Assembly (NCBI RefSeq): GCF_900230195.1
Contig: NZ_OCNE01000001.1
Location: 496,001-560,000, forward strand
DNA: 64,000 nucleotides
Reading direction: 5' to 3'
Source of the DNA: Streptomyces zhaozhouensis
GTDB lineage: Bacteria; Actinomycetota; Actinomycetes; Streptomycetales; Streptomycetaceae
The position numbers were made by a program, and so were the translations under genes. Below the pieces are notes generated by a model. It made no database searches, was not told where the DNA came from, and saw only the letters and a list, made by a program, of their open reading frames with translations. Each line of letters starts with the position of its first letter. The stretch's first letter is position 1. This document shows positions 26,364 through 33,930 of this stretch, piece by piece.

Positions 26364-27702
26364 GGCGGCCTCCTCCGACGGTGGTGGGCTCGGGCGCGGC
26401 GGAGCCGGCGGGGGTGCCGTCCGACGCGTACCGGGACTTCGCGGCGAGCGCGCAGCCGGCGGCCAGCGCGCCGAGCGCCGCGATGTAGAGGGCGAACGGG
26501 TAGTTGCTGTCGGACCAGGCGTACAGCGCGGTGCCGATGAACGGGGCGGTGCCGCCGACCAGCGTGGTCGGGATGGCGTAGGCCAGCGAGGCGCCGGTGT
26601 AGCGGACGCGCGGCGGGAAGAGGTCGGCGTAGATCGCCGGCTGCGGGGCGTAGGCGGCGGACTGGACCACGGCCAGGGCCACGGCCATGGAGGCCAGGAT
26701 GACCCAGGTGTTCCCGGTCTCCACCAGCAGGAAGTAGGGGAAGATCATCAGCGCGCTGAGCGCCCCCGCGATCGCCACCTGACGGCGCAGCCCGATCCGG
26801 TCGGCCAGCGCCCCGAAGAGCGGCACGGTCACCAGGTAGAGCGCGGCGACCAGCGTCACGTGGTGCAGCACCTGGTCCTTGTCCACGTCCAGGTGGTCGG
26901 TGGCGTAGGACAGCGTGTAGGTGGAGACGGTGTAGAAGATCGCGTTGTTCGCGGCGGCCAGCCCGGAGCCCAGCAGCACGGCCCTCCAGTCCTCGCGCAG
27001 CACGTCGGCGATCGGCAGCTTCGCCTGCTCCTTGCGCTCGGCGGCGGCCTGGAACTCGGGGCTCTCGGCGACCCGGGAGCGGATCACGGTACCGATCGCG
27101 ACGATCGCGACGCTGGCCAGGAACGGCAGTCGCCAGCCCCAGGACTCGTAGCCGTCCCCGCTGACCCAGCTGGCCAGGCTGATCGCCCCGGCGGCCAGCA
27201 GCATCCCGCCCGGCGCTCCCATCTGGGTGGCGCTGCCGAAGAGCCCCCGCTTGTTCTTCGGCGCGTGCTCGATGGACATCAGCGCGGCGCCGCCCCACTC
27301 GCCGCCCAGGGCCACGCCCTGGAAGAGCCGGAGTATCACCAGCAGGACGGGCGCGCCCACGCCGATCTGGTCATAGGTGGGCAGACAGCCGATCAGAACG
27401 GTGGAGACGCCGATCGTCAGCAGCGACAGGACCAGCATCTTCTTGCGGCCGATCCGGTCGCCGTAGTGCCCGAAGAGGATGCCGCCGAGCGGTCGGGCGG
27501 CGAAGCCCACGGCGAGGGTGGCGAACGAGGCCAGCGTGCCGGCGACGTCGCTGGCGTTCGGGAAGAACAGGTCACCGAAGACGAGCGCGGCGGTGGTCCC
27601 GTAGATGAAGAAGTCGTACCACTCCAGCGTGGTCCCGAGAAAGCTGGACGCCGACGCGCGCAGGGACTGCTGTGGAGCGCGAGCTGGGGAGTCGCTCTGC
27701 AT
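26356..27702 (-). CDS. MFS transporter, metabolite:proton symporter (MHS) type; first gene of the catabolic operon
   Basis: 448 residues, twelve membrane segments. MHS marks: SSFLGTTLEWYDFFIYGTTAAL, RPLGGILFGHYGDRIGRKKML, FQGVALGGEWGGAALMSIEHAP, DLFPPRVRYTGASLAYAIP. ATG 27702 is chosen because GGAG sits seven bases upstream and the N-terminus then matches the usual short cytoplasmic start; a longer reading frame upstream would run through the promoter. It is the promoter-proximal gene of a nine-gene operon running to 16831 with overlaps or gaps of at most 34 bases. Confidence 0.88.
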   Translation of the reverse strand: MQSDSPARAPQQSLRASASSFLGTTLEWYDFFIYGTTAALVFGDLFFPNASDVAGTLASFATLAVGFAARPLGGILFGHYGDRIGRKKMLVLSLLTIGVSTVLIGCLPTYDQIGVGAPVLLVILRLFQGVALGGEWGGAALMSIEHAPKNKRGLFGSATQMGAPGGMLLAAGAISLASWVSGDGYESWGWRLPFLASVAIVAIGTVIRSRVAESPEFQAAAERKEQAKLPIADVLREDWRAVLLGSGLAAANNAIFYTVSTYTLSYATDHLDVDKDQVLHHVTLVAALYLVTVPLFGALADRIGLRRQVAIAGALSALMIFPYFLLVETGNTWVILASMAVALAVVQSAAYAPQPAIYADLFPPRVRYTGASLAYAIPTTLVGGTAPFIGTALYAWSDSNYPFALYIAALGALAAGCALAAKSRYASDGTPAGSAAPEPTTVGGGRRG

Positions 27703-27779
27703 GATCACTCCAACGGGGAAGAAGGGGACGTTCACAAAGGGGCGTGCCGGCGTGCAGCAACACTCGACCGTCAACTGCA

Positions 27780-27793
27780 AACTGTCAACAGTT
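27780..27793 (-). promoter_or_regulatory. Operator and -35 of the catabolic operon
   Basis: AACTGT-CA-ACAGTT is a perfect inverted repeat of the TGT-N2-ACA class bound by FCD-type GntR regulators. The minus-strand -35-like TTGACA (27788-27783) lies exactly in its centre. Binding would block RNA polymerase. A weak -10 (GAGTGT) follows after 17 bases. Confidence 0.6.
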
Positions 27794-27909
27794 CACAGAG
27801 ATGTCTCTTTCCGTGCCCGCGCGGTCGCCGAGCGCGGTGCCTGCGCGGAAATCCGGTGGACAGCGGGCGGCGACCCCGTTCGGATGGGCCGGTGGGGTCG
27901 ACGACGAAG

Positions 27910-28809
27910 ATGCACGAGGACGAGCTGGAGCTCGACGAGACACTGGTTAGGCGACTGGTCACCGACCAGTTCCCGCGCTGGTCAGGACTGCCGGTGCGGC
28001 GGGTGCCGTCCTCCGGCACGGACAACGCGATGTTCCGGCTGGGCGAGGCCCTGGTGGTGCGACTGCCACGCCGGCCCGGCGACGAGGAGACGGTCGCGCG
28101 GGAGGCACGCTGGCCCGCCGCGCTGGCGCCGCACCTGCCGGTGGCCGTGCCCGTTCCGCTGGAGGTCGGGGCGCCCGGCGGCGGCTACCCCCAGCCCTGG
28201 TCGGTCCACCGCTGGCTGCCCGGCCGCAACCCGGTGGTCGGCGAGATCCCCGAACCAACGCCGCTCGCCCGCGAGTTGGGCGAGTTCGTGGTGGCGCTGC
28301 GCTCCCTCACCCCGCCGGCGGACGCGCCGCGCGCCCGGCGCGGGGTGCCGCTGGCCGCGCGGGACGCCGACACCCGGGACGCGCTCGCCCGGCTGGCCCG
28401 ACTCCCGCCCGGCGCGGAGCCGTTCGACCTGGACGAGGTGACGGCCCTCTGGGACCACGCGGTCGCCCTGCCGGACCCCGGCGGCCCCGACCGCTGGCTG
28501 CACGGGGACATCTCCCCCGGCAACGTGCTGACCGGCGACGACGGCCGGCTGAGCGCGGTGATCGACTTCGGCGGGATCGGGGTCGGCGATCCGGCGTCCG
28601 ACCAGGCCGTCGCCTGGAACCTGCTCCCGGCGTCCGCGCGCGACACGTTCCGCGCGACGGTCGGCTCGGACGAGACGACCTGGCTGCGGGGCCGGGGCTG
28701 GGCCCTGTCGGTCGCGCTGATCCAGCTCCCCTACTACCGCGTGACCAACCCGGCCCTCGCGGCCAACTCCCGCCACGTGATCCGGGAATCACTGACCGCG
28801 ACTCTCTGA
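27910..28809 (+). CDS. Aminoglycoside phosphotransferase (APH)-fold kinase
   Basis: 299-residue small-molecule kinase. The nucleotide and catalytic motifs are intact: RWLHGDISPGNVL (catalytic Asp in HGD) near residue 197 and AVIDFGGIGVGDPASD (metal-binding Asp) near residue 217, with an N-terminal lobe containing GTDNAMFRLGEALVVRLPR (nucleotide Lys position taken by Arg/Val context). The family phosphorylates aminoglycosides, macrolides or metabolites, so resistance cannot be claimed from sequence. It stands alone between the divergent catabolic operon and a terminator hairpin that begins in its stop codon. Confidence 0.84.
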   Translation: MHEDELELDETLVRRLVTDQFPRWSGLPVRRVPSSGTDNAMFRLGEALVVRLPRRPGDEETVAREARWPAALAPHLPVAVPVPLEVGAPGGGYPQPWSVHRWLPGRNPVVGEIPEPTPLARELGEFVVALRSLTPPADAPRARRGVPLAARDADTRDALARLARLPPGAEPFDLDEVTALWDHAVALPDPGGPDRWLHGDISPGNVLTGDDGRLSAVIDFGGIGVGDPASDQAVAWNLLPASARDTFRATVGSDETTWLRGRGWALSVALIQLPYYRVTNPALAANSRHVIRESLTATL

Positions 28810-28829
28810 AGCCCCCCGCAGGGGGCTTC
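28808..28829 (+). terminator. Rho-independent-like hairpin at the APH-gene stop
   Basis: Arms GAAGCCCCC (28808-28816) and GGGGGCTTC (28821-28829) with a CGCA loop: nine perfect pairs. The first arm starts inside the TGA stop codon. Confidence 0.75.
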
Positions 28830-28830
28830 A

Positions 28831-28945
28831 GGGGCGCGGACCTCACCGCCGGCGCCGGCCCCCCAGGGGCGCGAGGAACTGCGCGGCGCATCCACGACGA
28901 GCCGCAGACGGACCACAACCGCAACCACAACGGCGAGCCGCCGCC
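28831..28945. repeat. Intergenic palindromic repeat, copy C (partial)
   Basis: Contains the right arm GGGGCGCGAGGAACTGCGC (28866-28884) and downstream CCGCAGACGGACCACAACC, but the left arm is degenerate. Occupies the gap between the convergent APH-like and SDR genes. Confidence 0.65.
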
Positions 28946-28966
28946 CCCCACAACCCCCGGCGGGGC

Positions 28967-29773
28967 TCAGCGGAGGGTCAGCACGTTGCCCGTCACCAGC
29001 CGCGCCTCCGGCGAGACGAGGAACGCGATGGTCTCCGCCACCTCCGCCGGGTCCGCGACGTGGAAGTGCGTCGCGCTGCCCGCCACGAACGCGCGGACCT
29101 CGTCGGTGATCCAGCCGGTGTCGGTCACCGGCGGGTGCACCACGTTGGCCGTGATCCCGTGGCGCGCCAACTCCGCGGCGGCCGAGAGCGTGTAGTGGGT
29201 CTGGGCCGCCTTCGCCGCACCGTAGGAGACCTCGCCGGGGAAGCCGAGTTCGCCGCCGCCCGAGGTCAGGCCGACGATGCGGCCCCAGTCCGCGCCGCGC
29301 TCCCGGTGGCGGCGGGCGAACTCGGCGATCAGCAGCGCCGGCGCCTGGGCGTCGACCGCGAACTGGTGGGCGACCGTCTCGGGCGTGACGGGCGCGGAGG
29401 CCCGGCCGACGGCGTCGGGGCGCGTGGCGTCGAAGGAGTCCTGGACCCAGCCGGAGGCGTTGTTGACCAGCGTGTCGACCGGGCCGAGCAACTCCTCCGC
29501 GGCGTCGAACAGCCGGGCGGCGCTGGCCGGTTGCGCCAGGTCCGCCTCGAAGGCGGCGGCCCGGCCGCCGGCGGCGCGGACGCGCGCCGCGACCGGCTCG
29601 CCGTCGCCGCCGCCGTCCGCCGCCCGCAGATAGGCGCAGAGCACGGCGACACCGCGCCGGCCCAGCGCCTCGGCGACCGCCTCGCCGATGCCGTGGCCGG
29701 CCCCGGTGACCAACGCGACCCGCTCGGCCGGAGCGGCGGGGTGAAGAGAAGAGTCGGAAGGGGTAGTCCTCAT
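28967..29773 (-). CDS. Short-chain dehydrogenase/reductase
   Basis: 268-residue NAD(P)-dependent oxidoreductase with a classic SDR layout: TGAGHGIGEAVAEAL (cofactor glycine motif, about residue 25), NNASG, catalytic Ser in GLTSGGGELG, and Tyr-x3-Lys in SYGAAKAAQTHY. A 20-residue insert (AADGGGDGEP) after the second strand is GC-driven and probably a surface loop. ATG 29773 is taken because the fold begins soon after; a longer start would add about 20 residues. It is divergent from the sugar acetyltransferase operon. Substrate unknown. Confidence 0.85.
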   Translation of the reverse strand: MRTTPSDSSLHPAAPAERVALVTGAGHGIGEAVAEALGRRGVAVLCAYLRAADGGGDGEPVAARVRAAGGRAAAFEADLAQPASAARLFDAAEELLGPVDTLVNNASGWVQDSFDATRPDAVGRASAPVTPETVAHQFAVDAQAPALLIAEFARRHRERGADWGRIVGLTSGGGELGFPGEVSYGAAKAAQTHYTLSAAAELARHGITANVVHPPVTDTGWITDEVRAFVAGSATHFHVADPAEVAETIAFLVSPEARLVTGNVLTLR

Positions 29774-29876
29774 AGCCCCCAGCGGTAGCACGGACACCGT
29801 CCGGCGCCCAGCGGTTTTCGCCCGCGGGCCGGGGCCCAACCCCCCGTTCCCTCACGAGAAAAGGCCAGTTCAGGAC

Positions 29877-29908
29877 GGGTGTACGTTCGTACACCCGAGG
29901 TGTAGTCT
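29877..29908 (+). promoter_or_regulatory. 20-bp TetR-type operator over a leaderless promoter
   Basis: GGGTGTACG-TT-CGTACACCC (29877-29896) is a perfect palindrome. TAGTCT (29903-29908) is placed as a -10 and the GTG start follows after seven bases, so transcription should begin at the start codon. The operator covers the -35 and spacer. The TetR gene of the same operon (30585) is the likely ligand-responsive repressor. Confidence 0.7.
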
Positions 29909-29915
29909 CGCTCGG

Positions 29916-30494
29916 GTGACGGACTACTTCGCCGGGGACGACCGGAGCAATCTGGAGCGGATGCTCGCGGGCGACCTCTACATCGCCGACGACCCCAGAA
30001 TCCTCGCGGCGCAGCAGCGCGCCGTCCGTCTGGCCGGGGAGTACGCGGCGGCCTACGCCACCGACATCGAGGGCGCCCAGTCGATCGTCAGGGAGCTGGT
30101 CGGCTCGCTCGGCGCGGACGCCCACATCCGGCCACCGCTGTACGTCGACTACGGCAGCTATCTCTCCGTCGGCGACCGCACCTTCGTCAACTACAACCTG
30201 ACCGCGCTGGACGTCGCCCCGATCACCATCGGCGCCGACTGCCAGATCGGGCCCAACGTGCAACTCCTCACGCCCACGCACCCGTTGGAGCCCCAGCCGC
30301 GCCGCGACAAGCTGGAGGCAGCGAAGCCGATCACGCTCGGCGACAACGTGTGGCTGGGCGGCGGCGTCATCGTGCTCCCGGGGGTGACCATCGGGGACGA
30401 CTCGGTGATCGGCTCCGGCTCGGTCGTCACCCGGGACATCCCGGCCGGCGTTCTCGCCCTGGGGAACCCGGCCCGGGTGATCAGGTCGCTGTAG
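29916..30494 (+). CDS. Sugar O-acetyltransferase (maltose/galactoside acetyltransferase family)
   Basis: 192-residue left-handed beta-helix enzyme transferring acetyl from acetyl-CoA to a sugar or similar hydroxyl. Maa-type N-terminus (ERMLAGDLYIADDP), hexapeptide repeats, catalytic His in QLLTPTHPLEPQPRRD, and the closing NVWLGGGVIVLPGVTIGDDSVIGSGSVVTRDIP, split here for length, all match LacA/Maa. GTG 29916 has no Shine-Dalgarno and lies seven bases after a -10 hexamer, so it is predicted to be translated from a leaderless mRNA. First gene of an operon with TetR and probably the MFS gene. Confidence 0.88.
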   Translation: MTDYFAGDDRSNLERMLAGDLYIADDPRILAAQQRAVRLAGEYAAAYATDIEGAQSIVRELVGSLGADAHIRPPLYVDYGSYLSVGDRTFVNYNLTALDVAPITIGADCQIGPNVQLLTPTHPLEPQPRRDKLEAAKPITLGDNVWLGGGVIVLPGVTIGDDSVIGSGSVVTRDIPAGVLALGNPARVIRSL

Positions 30495-30584
30495 TGGGGT
30501 CCCGCACCGAGACGCGCCCCGTCTCCGCGACGCCGCGCCGCCACCGCGCCCCCGGGGCCGCGCCGTGACACACGGGCGGCGGCC

Positions 30585-31205
30585 GTGACGTTCGGGCGAC
30601 ACGACCCGGACCGCCGCGACCGCATACTGCGCGCGACGCTCGACGTGATCGCCGAGGTCGGGGTCGCGGGCGCCTCCCACCGGAGGATCGCGGCCAGGGC
30701 CGGGGTGCCGTTGGGGTCGATGACCTACCACTTCGACGGCATGGACGCGTTACTGCGGGAGGCGTTCACCGGCTTCGCCATGACGGTGGTCACCACCTTC
30801 GAGCAACGGCTGGGCGCCGCGCGGAGCCCGGCGGAGGCCCGGGAGGCGGTGGCCGACCTGGTCCACCATCTCTCCCGGGGCGACGAGGGCAACCAGCGGT
30901 CGATCGTGCTGACCCACGAGCTGTACACGCTGGCGGCACGGAAGCCGGCGTTCCGCGAACTGACCCGGGAGTGGATGCGCCGCAGCCGGGTCGCCCTCGA
31001 ATGGCACTTCGACCCGGTCACCGCACGTCAACTGGACGCGCTCATCGAGGGGTTGGCGATCCACCGGGCGCTGGAGACCGAGCCGCACGACCGTTCCCTG
31101 ACGATCGAGGCGATCGCCAGGATCACGGCGGGGGCGACGTCCCCGGCCACGCCGCCCACGCCCGCCGCTCCCGTCACGACCTCCGCGCCGAACACCGTTC
31201 GCTGA
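30585..31205 (+). CDS. TetR-family transcriptional regulator
   Basis: 206-residue repressor. The helix-turn-helix is ASHRRIAARAGVPLGSMTYHF at residues 29-49, with a typical all-helical ligand domain and a disordered Pro/Thr-rich tail. Codon 56 is TTA (30750-30752), so its synthesis depends on the bldA tRNA and is tied to development. GTG 30585 is 90 bases after the acetyltransferase gene and the MFS gene follows 91 bases later. It probably binds the 20-bp palindrome at 29877. Confidence 0.85.
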   Translation: MTFGRHDPDRRDRILRATLDVIAEVGVAGASHRRIAARAGVPLGSMTYHFDGMDALLREAFTGFAMTVVTTFEQRLGAARSPAEAREAVADLVHHLSRGDEGNQRSIVLTHELYTLAARKPAFRELTREWMRRSRVALEWHFDPVTARQLDALIEGLAIHRALETEPHDRSLTIEAIARITAGATSPATPPTPAAPVTTSAPNTVR

Positions 31206-31296
31206 CCCGGACAAGCCTCGGGGTCCCGTAGCGGACCCGCGCCCCCACCCACTCCTTCACTCCGACCGACGCCATCGCACGCCCGGAAAGAGAGCC

Positions 31297-32505
31297 ATGC
31301 CCTCCCCTGCCGCCACCGACCGCCCCGTCAAAGCGCGTTGCGCGGTCGCCGCGCTCTTCTTCACCAACGGTTTCCTCTTCGCCAACGTCGTCCCCCGCTA
31401 CCCCGAGATCAAGACGGACCTGGCCCTCTCCAACGCCGCGCTGGGCACCGCCATCGCCGCCATGCCGCTGGGCGCGCTGCTGCTGGGGCTGGCCGCCAGC
31501 CCCCTGATCAAACGATTCGGCTCGGCCCGCACCGCCGTCTTCAGCCAGCTGCTGATGGGCCTCAACATCCTGCTGGTCGGCACCGCGCCCAACCTCGCGG
31601 TGCTCTGCCTGGGCATGTTCCTCGCCGGCAGCCTCGACTCGGTCACCGACATCGCGATGAACGCCCACGGCCTGCGCGTGCAGCGGCGGTACGGACGTTC
31701 CATCCTCAACTCCTTCCACGGCGTGTGGAGCATCGGCGCGGTGGTCGGCGGGATAGCCGGCGCCGGCGCGGCCCAGGCCGGGCTGTCGCTGGCGATCCAT
31801 CTGGCGATCGTCGGGGCGCTGGCCATCGCCTCGGCGTTGACCTCGAACCGCTTCCTGCTGCCGGGCCCGGAGGACGCGGAACGCGCGCCGGCTGAGTCGG
31901 CCGCCGAGAGTGCCCGGACGACGGCGCCGGGCCGGCGCGCCTGGCTGCGGCGGCCGGTGCTGACGGCGTTCCTGCTGCTGGGGCTGTTGACGGCGGCCGC
32001 GGCCGTCGTGGAGGACGCGCCCGCCTCCTGGGGCTCCAACTACCTCCAGAACGAGCTGGACGCGAGCCCGTTCGTCGGCGGCCTCGCGTTCATGGCGCTC
32101 CAGGGCACGCAGACCGTCGCCCGGCTCTGCGGGGACCATGTGGTGCGCCGGCTCGGCGACCGGACCACGGCGCGGATCGGCGGGCTGCTGGTGGTCGTCG
32201 GGATGGGAGTGGCGCTGCTGTGGCCCTCGGTGCCGACGACGGTGCTGGGCTTCGCGCTCTGCGGCATCGGGATCGCCACCCTGATCCCGGCGGCCTTCCA
32301 CGCGGCGGACGAGATCCCCGGGCTGTGGCCGGGCGCGGGCATCGCGGTGGCGGCGTTCCTGCTGCGCGTCGGGTTCCTGGCCTCGCCGCCGGTGATCGGG
32401 CTGATCGCCGACGCGGAGTCGATCCGCCTGGGCCTGGTGCTGGTCCCGCTGGCCGGCCTGGTGATCCTGGCCACCTCCGGCATCCTCGACAAGCGATCCC
32501 CCTAG
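31297..32505 (+). CDS. MFS transporter (YbjJ-like)
   Basis: 402 residues with about twelve membrane segments and a central loop of about 40 residues (EDAERAPAESAAESARTTAP). Start FTNGFLFANVVPRYPEIKTDL and SITDIAMN-like GSLDSVTDIAMNAHGLRVQRRYGRSILNSFHG (given in parts) match the YbjJ-type group. Close in strand and spacing to TetR, so probably its regulatory target as an exporter or sugar facilitator. GGAAAGAG precedes ATG 31297. The 3' end (DKRSP and stop) is duplicated just downstream. Confidence 0.84.
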   Translation: MPSPAATDRPVKARCAVAALFFTNGFLFANVVPRYPEIKTDLALSNAALGTAIAAMPLGALLLGLAASPLIKRFGSARTAVFSQLLMGLNILLVGTAPNLAVLCLGMFLAGSLDSVTDIAMNAHGLRVQRRYGRSILNSFHGVWSIGAVVGGIAGAGAAQAGLSLAIHLAIVGALAIASALTSNRFLLPGPEDAERAPAESAAESARTTAPGRRAWLRRPVLTAFLLLGLLTAAAAVVEDAPASWGSNYLQNELDASPFVGGLAFMALQGTQTVARLCGDHVVRRLGDRTTARIGGLLVVVGMGVALLWPSVPTTVLGFALCGIGIATLIPAAFHAADEIPGLWPGAGIAVAAFLLRVGFLASPPVIGLIADAESIRLGLVLVPLAGLVILATSGILDKRSP

Positions 32506-32526
32506 GACCCGACAAGCGGTCCCCCT
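32487..32526. repeat. Direct duplication of a gene 3' end
   Basis: CGACAAGCGATCCCCCT (32487-32503) and CGACAAGCGGTCCCCCT (32510-32526), 23 bases apart, one mismatch. Each copy ends in a stop codon (TAG 32503-32505, TGA 32526-32528) of the MFS-gene ending. Confidence 0.75.
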
Positions 32527-32528
32527 GA

Positions 32529-32625
32529 AAGGAGCCGCCCACCGGCGCACCGGGGCGCGGGGGACCGCGCGCACGACCGACCACCGGGCCGAGGGTGATC
32601 AACCACCCGAGCCGCGCACGGGGAT
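32529..32625. repeat. Intergenic palindromic repeat, copy D (degenerate)
   Basis: Retains CGGGGCGCGGGGGACCGCGC and GACCACCGGGCCGAGGGTGATCAACC-like flank in two parts, matching the right half of copy B, but the left arm is lost. Lies between convergent MFS and glycosyltransferase genes. Confidence 0.55.
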
Positions 32626-32642
32626 GTGGTCACCCCGGTGTG

Positions 32643-33518
32643 CTAGACGAGTGGCGGCCGCCCCGCCTTGGTCAACCGGCGGACCGTGTGCCAGCTCATC
32701 GGCGCGCGCCGCCCGTAGTCCCCGCGCCACCCCTCCGCGAAGCCCTGGAAGGAGACCCGCAGCGCCCGCCCCTCCCGGGTGCGGGCCAGGGTGACCACCA
32801 GCCAACTGGCCAGGTTGAAAGGAACCAGCACCGGCGGCAGATTGCGGCGCGCCAGCCAGACGCGGTTGCGCGCGGTGAGCCGGTAGAAGCCCTCGTGCCG
32901 CGTCGGGCTGGTCGCCGGGTGGTGGACGACGACCTCCGGCGTGTAGCGGCCGGTGTAGCCGTGGTCCCACAGCCGCCAGGCGAGGTCGACACCCTCGTGG
33001 AAGAGGAAGAAGTGCCCTGGCCAGCCGCCCACCTCCTCGAACGCGGAGCGCCGCACCAGCACCACGCCCTCCGCCATCACCGTCGCCACCCCGCCCCGCG
33101 CCGGGTCGGAGGCGCGCAGCCGGGGCACCCAGCGACGCAGCGTCGTGCCGTCGGGGTCGGCGATCCTCGGCTGGACATAGGCCAGTTGGGGGTCGGCGCG
33201 GAGATGGGCGGCCAGTCGCGCGAGCGCGTCGGTGGTGGGCAGCACGGCGTCGTTGTCGAAGAAGACCAGATGGTCGCCCGCGACCTGCCCGGCGCCCACG
33301 TTCCTTCCCTCGGGGATGCCGACGTTCTCCGGCAGCGAGACGGTGCGCAGCCCGTCGGGAATGCCCTCGGGGACGCAGCCGTTGCCGACCACCACGATGT
33401 CCAGTTCCACGCCGCGCTGGGCACGGAGCGAGGCCAGTGCCTCGCCCAGCTCGCGGGGGCGGTCGTTCATGGTCAGCACCACCGCCCCGACGCGGGGAAG
33501 GGCGTCGCCCAGTTCCAT
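32643..33518 (-). CDS. Glycosyltransferase family 2 protein
   Basis: 291-residue inverting GT-A transferase. Begins with VGAVVLTMNDRPRELGEALASL (nucleotide-sugar site) and has the metal-binding acid motif FFDNDAVLP at about residue 95, then HFFLFHEGVDLAWRLWDHGY with the catalytic ED/EG-like acid region. It resembles GT2 proteins that add rhamnose or other sugars to surface polymers. ATG 33518 is chosen over GTG 33521 because GGAGG lies six bases before it. No other polysaccharide gene is adjacent. Confidence 0.85.
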   Translation of the reverse strand: MELGDALPRVGAVVLTMNDRPRELGEALASLRAQRGVELDIVVVGNGCVPEGIPDGLRTVSLPENVGIPEGRNVGAGQVAGDHLVFFDNDAVLPTTDALARLAAHLRADPQLAYVQPRIADPDGTTLRRWVPRLRASDPARGGVATVMAEGVVLVRRSAFEEVGGWPGHFFLFHEGVDLAWRLWDHGYTGRYTPEVVVHHPATSPTRHEGFYRLTARNRVWLARRNLPPVLVPFNLASWLVVTLARTREGRALRVSFQGFAEGWRGDYGRRAPMSWHTVRRLTKAGRPPLV

Positions 33519-33930
33519 CACGTGCCTCCGCTCGCGTGCGCCCGTGCCGCGCGTACGCCCGTCGTTCACCCCACCGTCCGCGTGGGGATGCCTCACCTTA
33601 GAGCACCTCCGGGTGACGACGGGCCTTCACAGCGTCGCCCCCGACGCAGACATAGGGTCACTTCACCTCCCCAACTCCGTGGGATGGTGCGGGCTTTCCT
33701 CGCTGACCAGCGGTGGCGTGGTGTTGTTTGCGCGGGCCATGGACAGCATCACCGGCGGGGTCTATAAAACGATCCCATGTCTGGTCGCGCCGACGGGCCC
33801 CGGCGCGTGTCCCCCACTCCCCGATCCGACTCCGCCGAGTTGTCGCCGTTCCCCGTCAACTCCCGCGCCGCGCCCCGCTCGCGGACCGGCGGCCCAGCGC
33901 CGTGCGCCCGTCCGAAGGAGAAGATCAGAA
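33519..33930. other. Divergent regulatory region (412 bases)
   Basis: No gene seen. It holds the promoter at 33740-33768 for the ribose-type ABC operon and a 5' leader of about 155 bases. No clear palindrome for a LacI or ROK regulator was found. Confidence 0.5.
33740..33768 (+). promoter_or_regulatory. Near-consensus housekeeping promoter of the ribose-type ABC operon
   Basis: TGGACA (33740-33745), 17 bases, TATAAA (33763-33768). Five of six matches in each hexamer with ideal spacing, unusually good for Streptomyces. Start of transcription would be near 33775. Confidence 0.7.

Noticed and set aside
28967..32505. Possible antibiotic or polysaccharide biosynthetic cluster
   Set aside because: SDR, acetyltransferase, TetR and MFS genes are present, but no synthase, NRPS, PKS or assembly gene is found.
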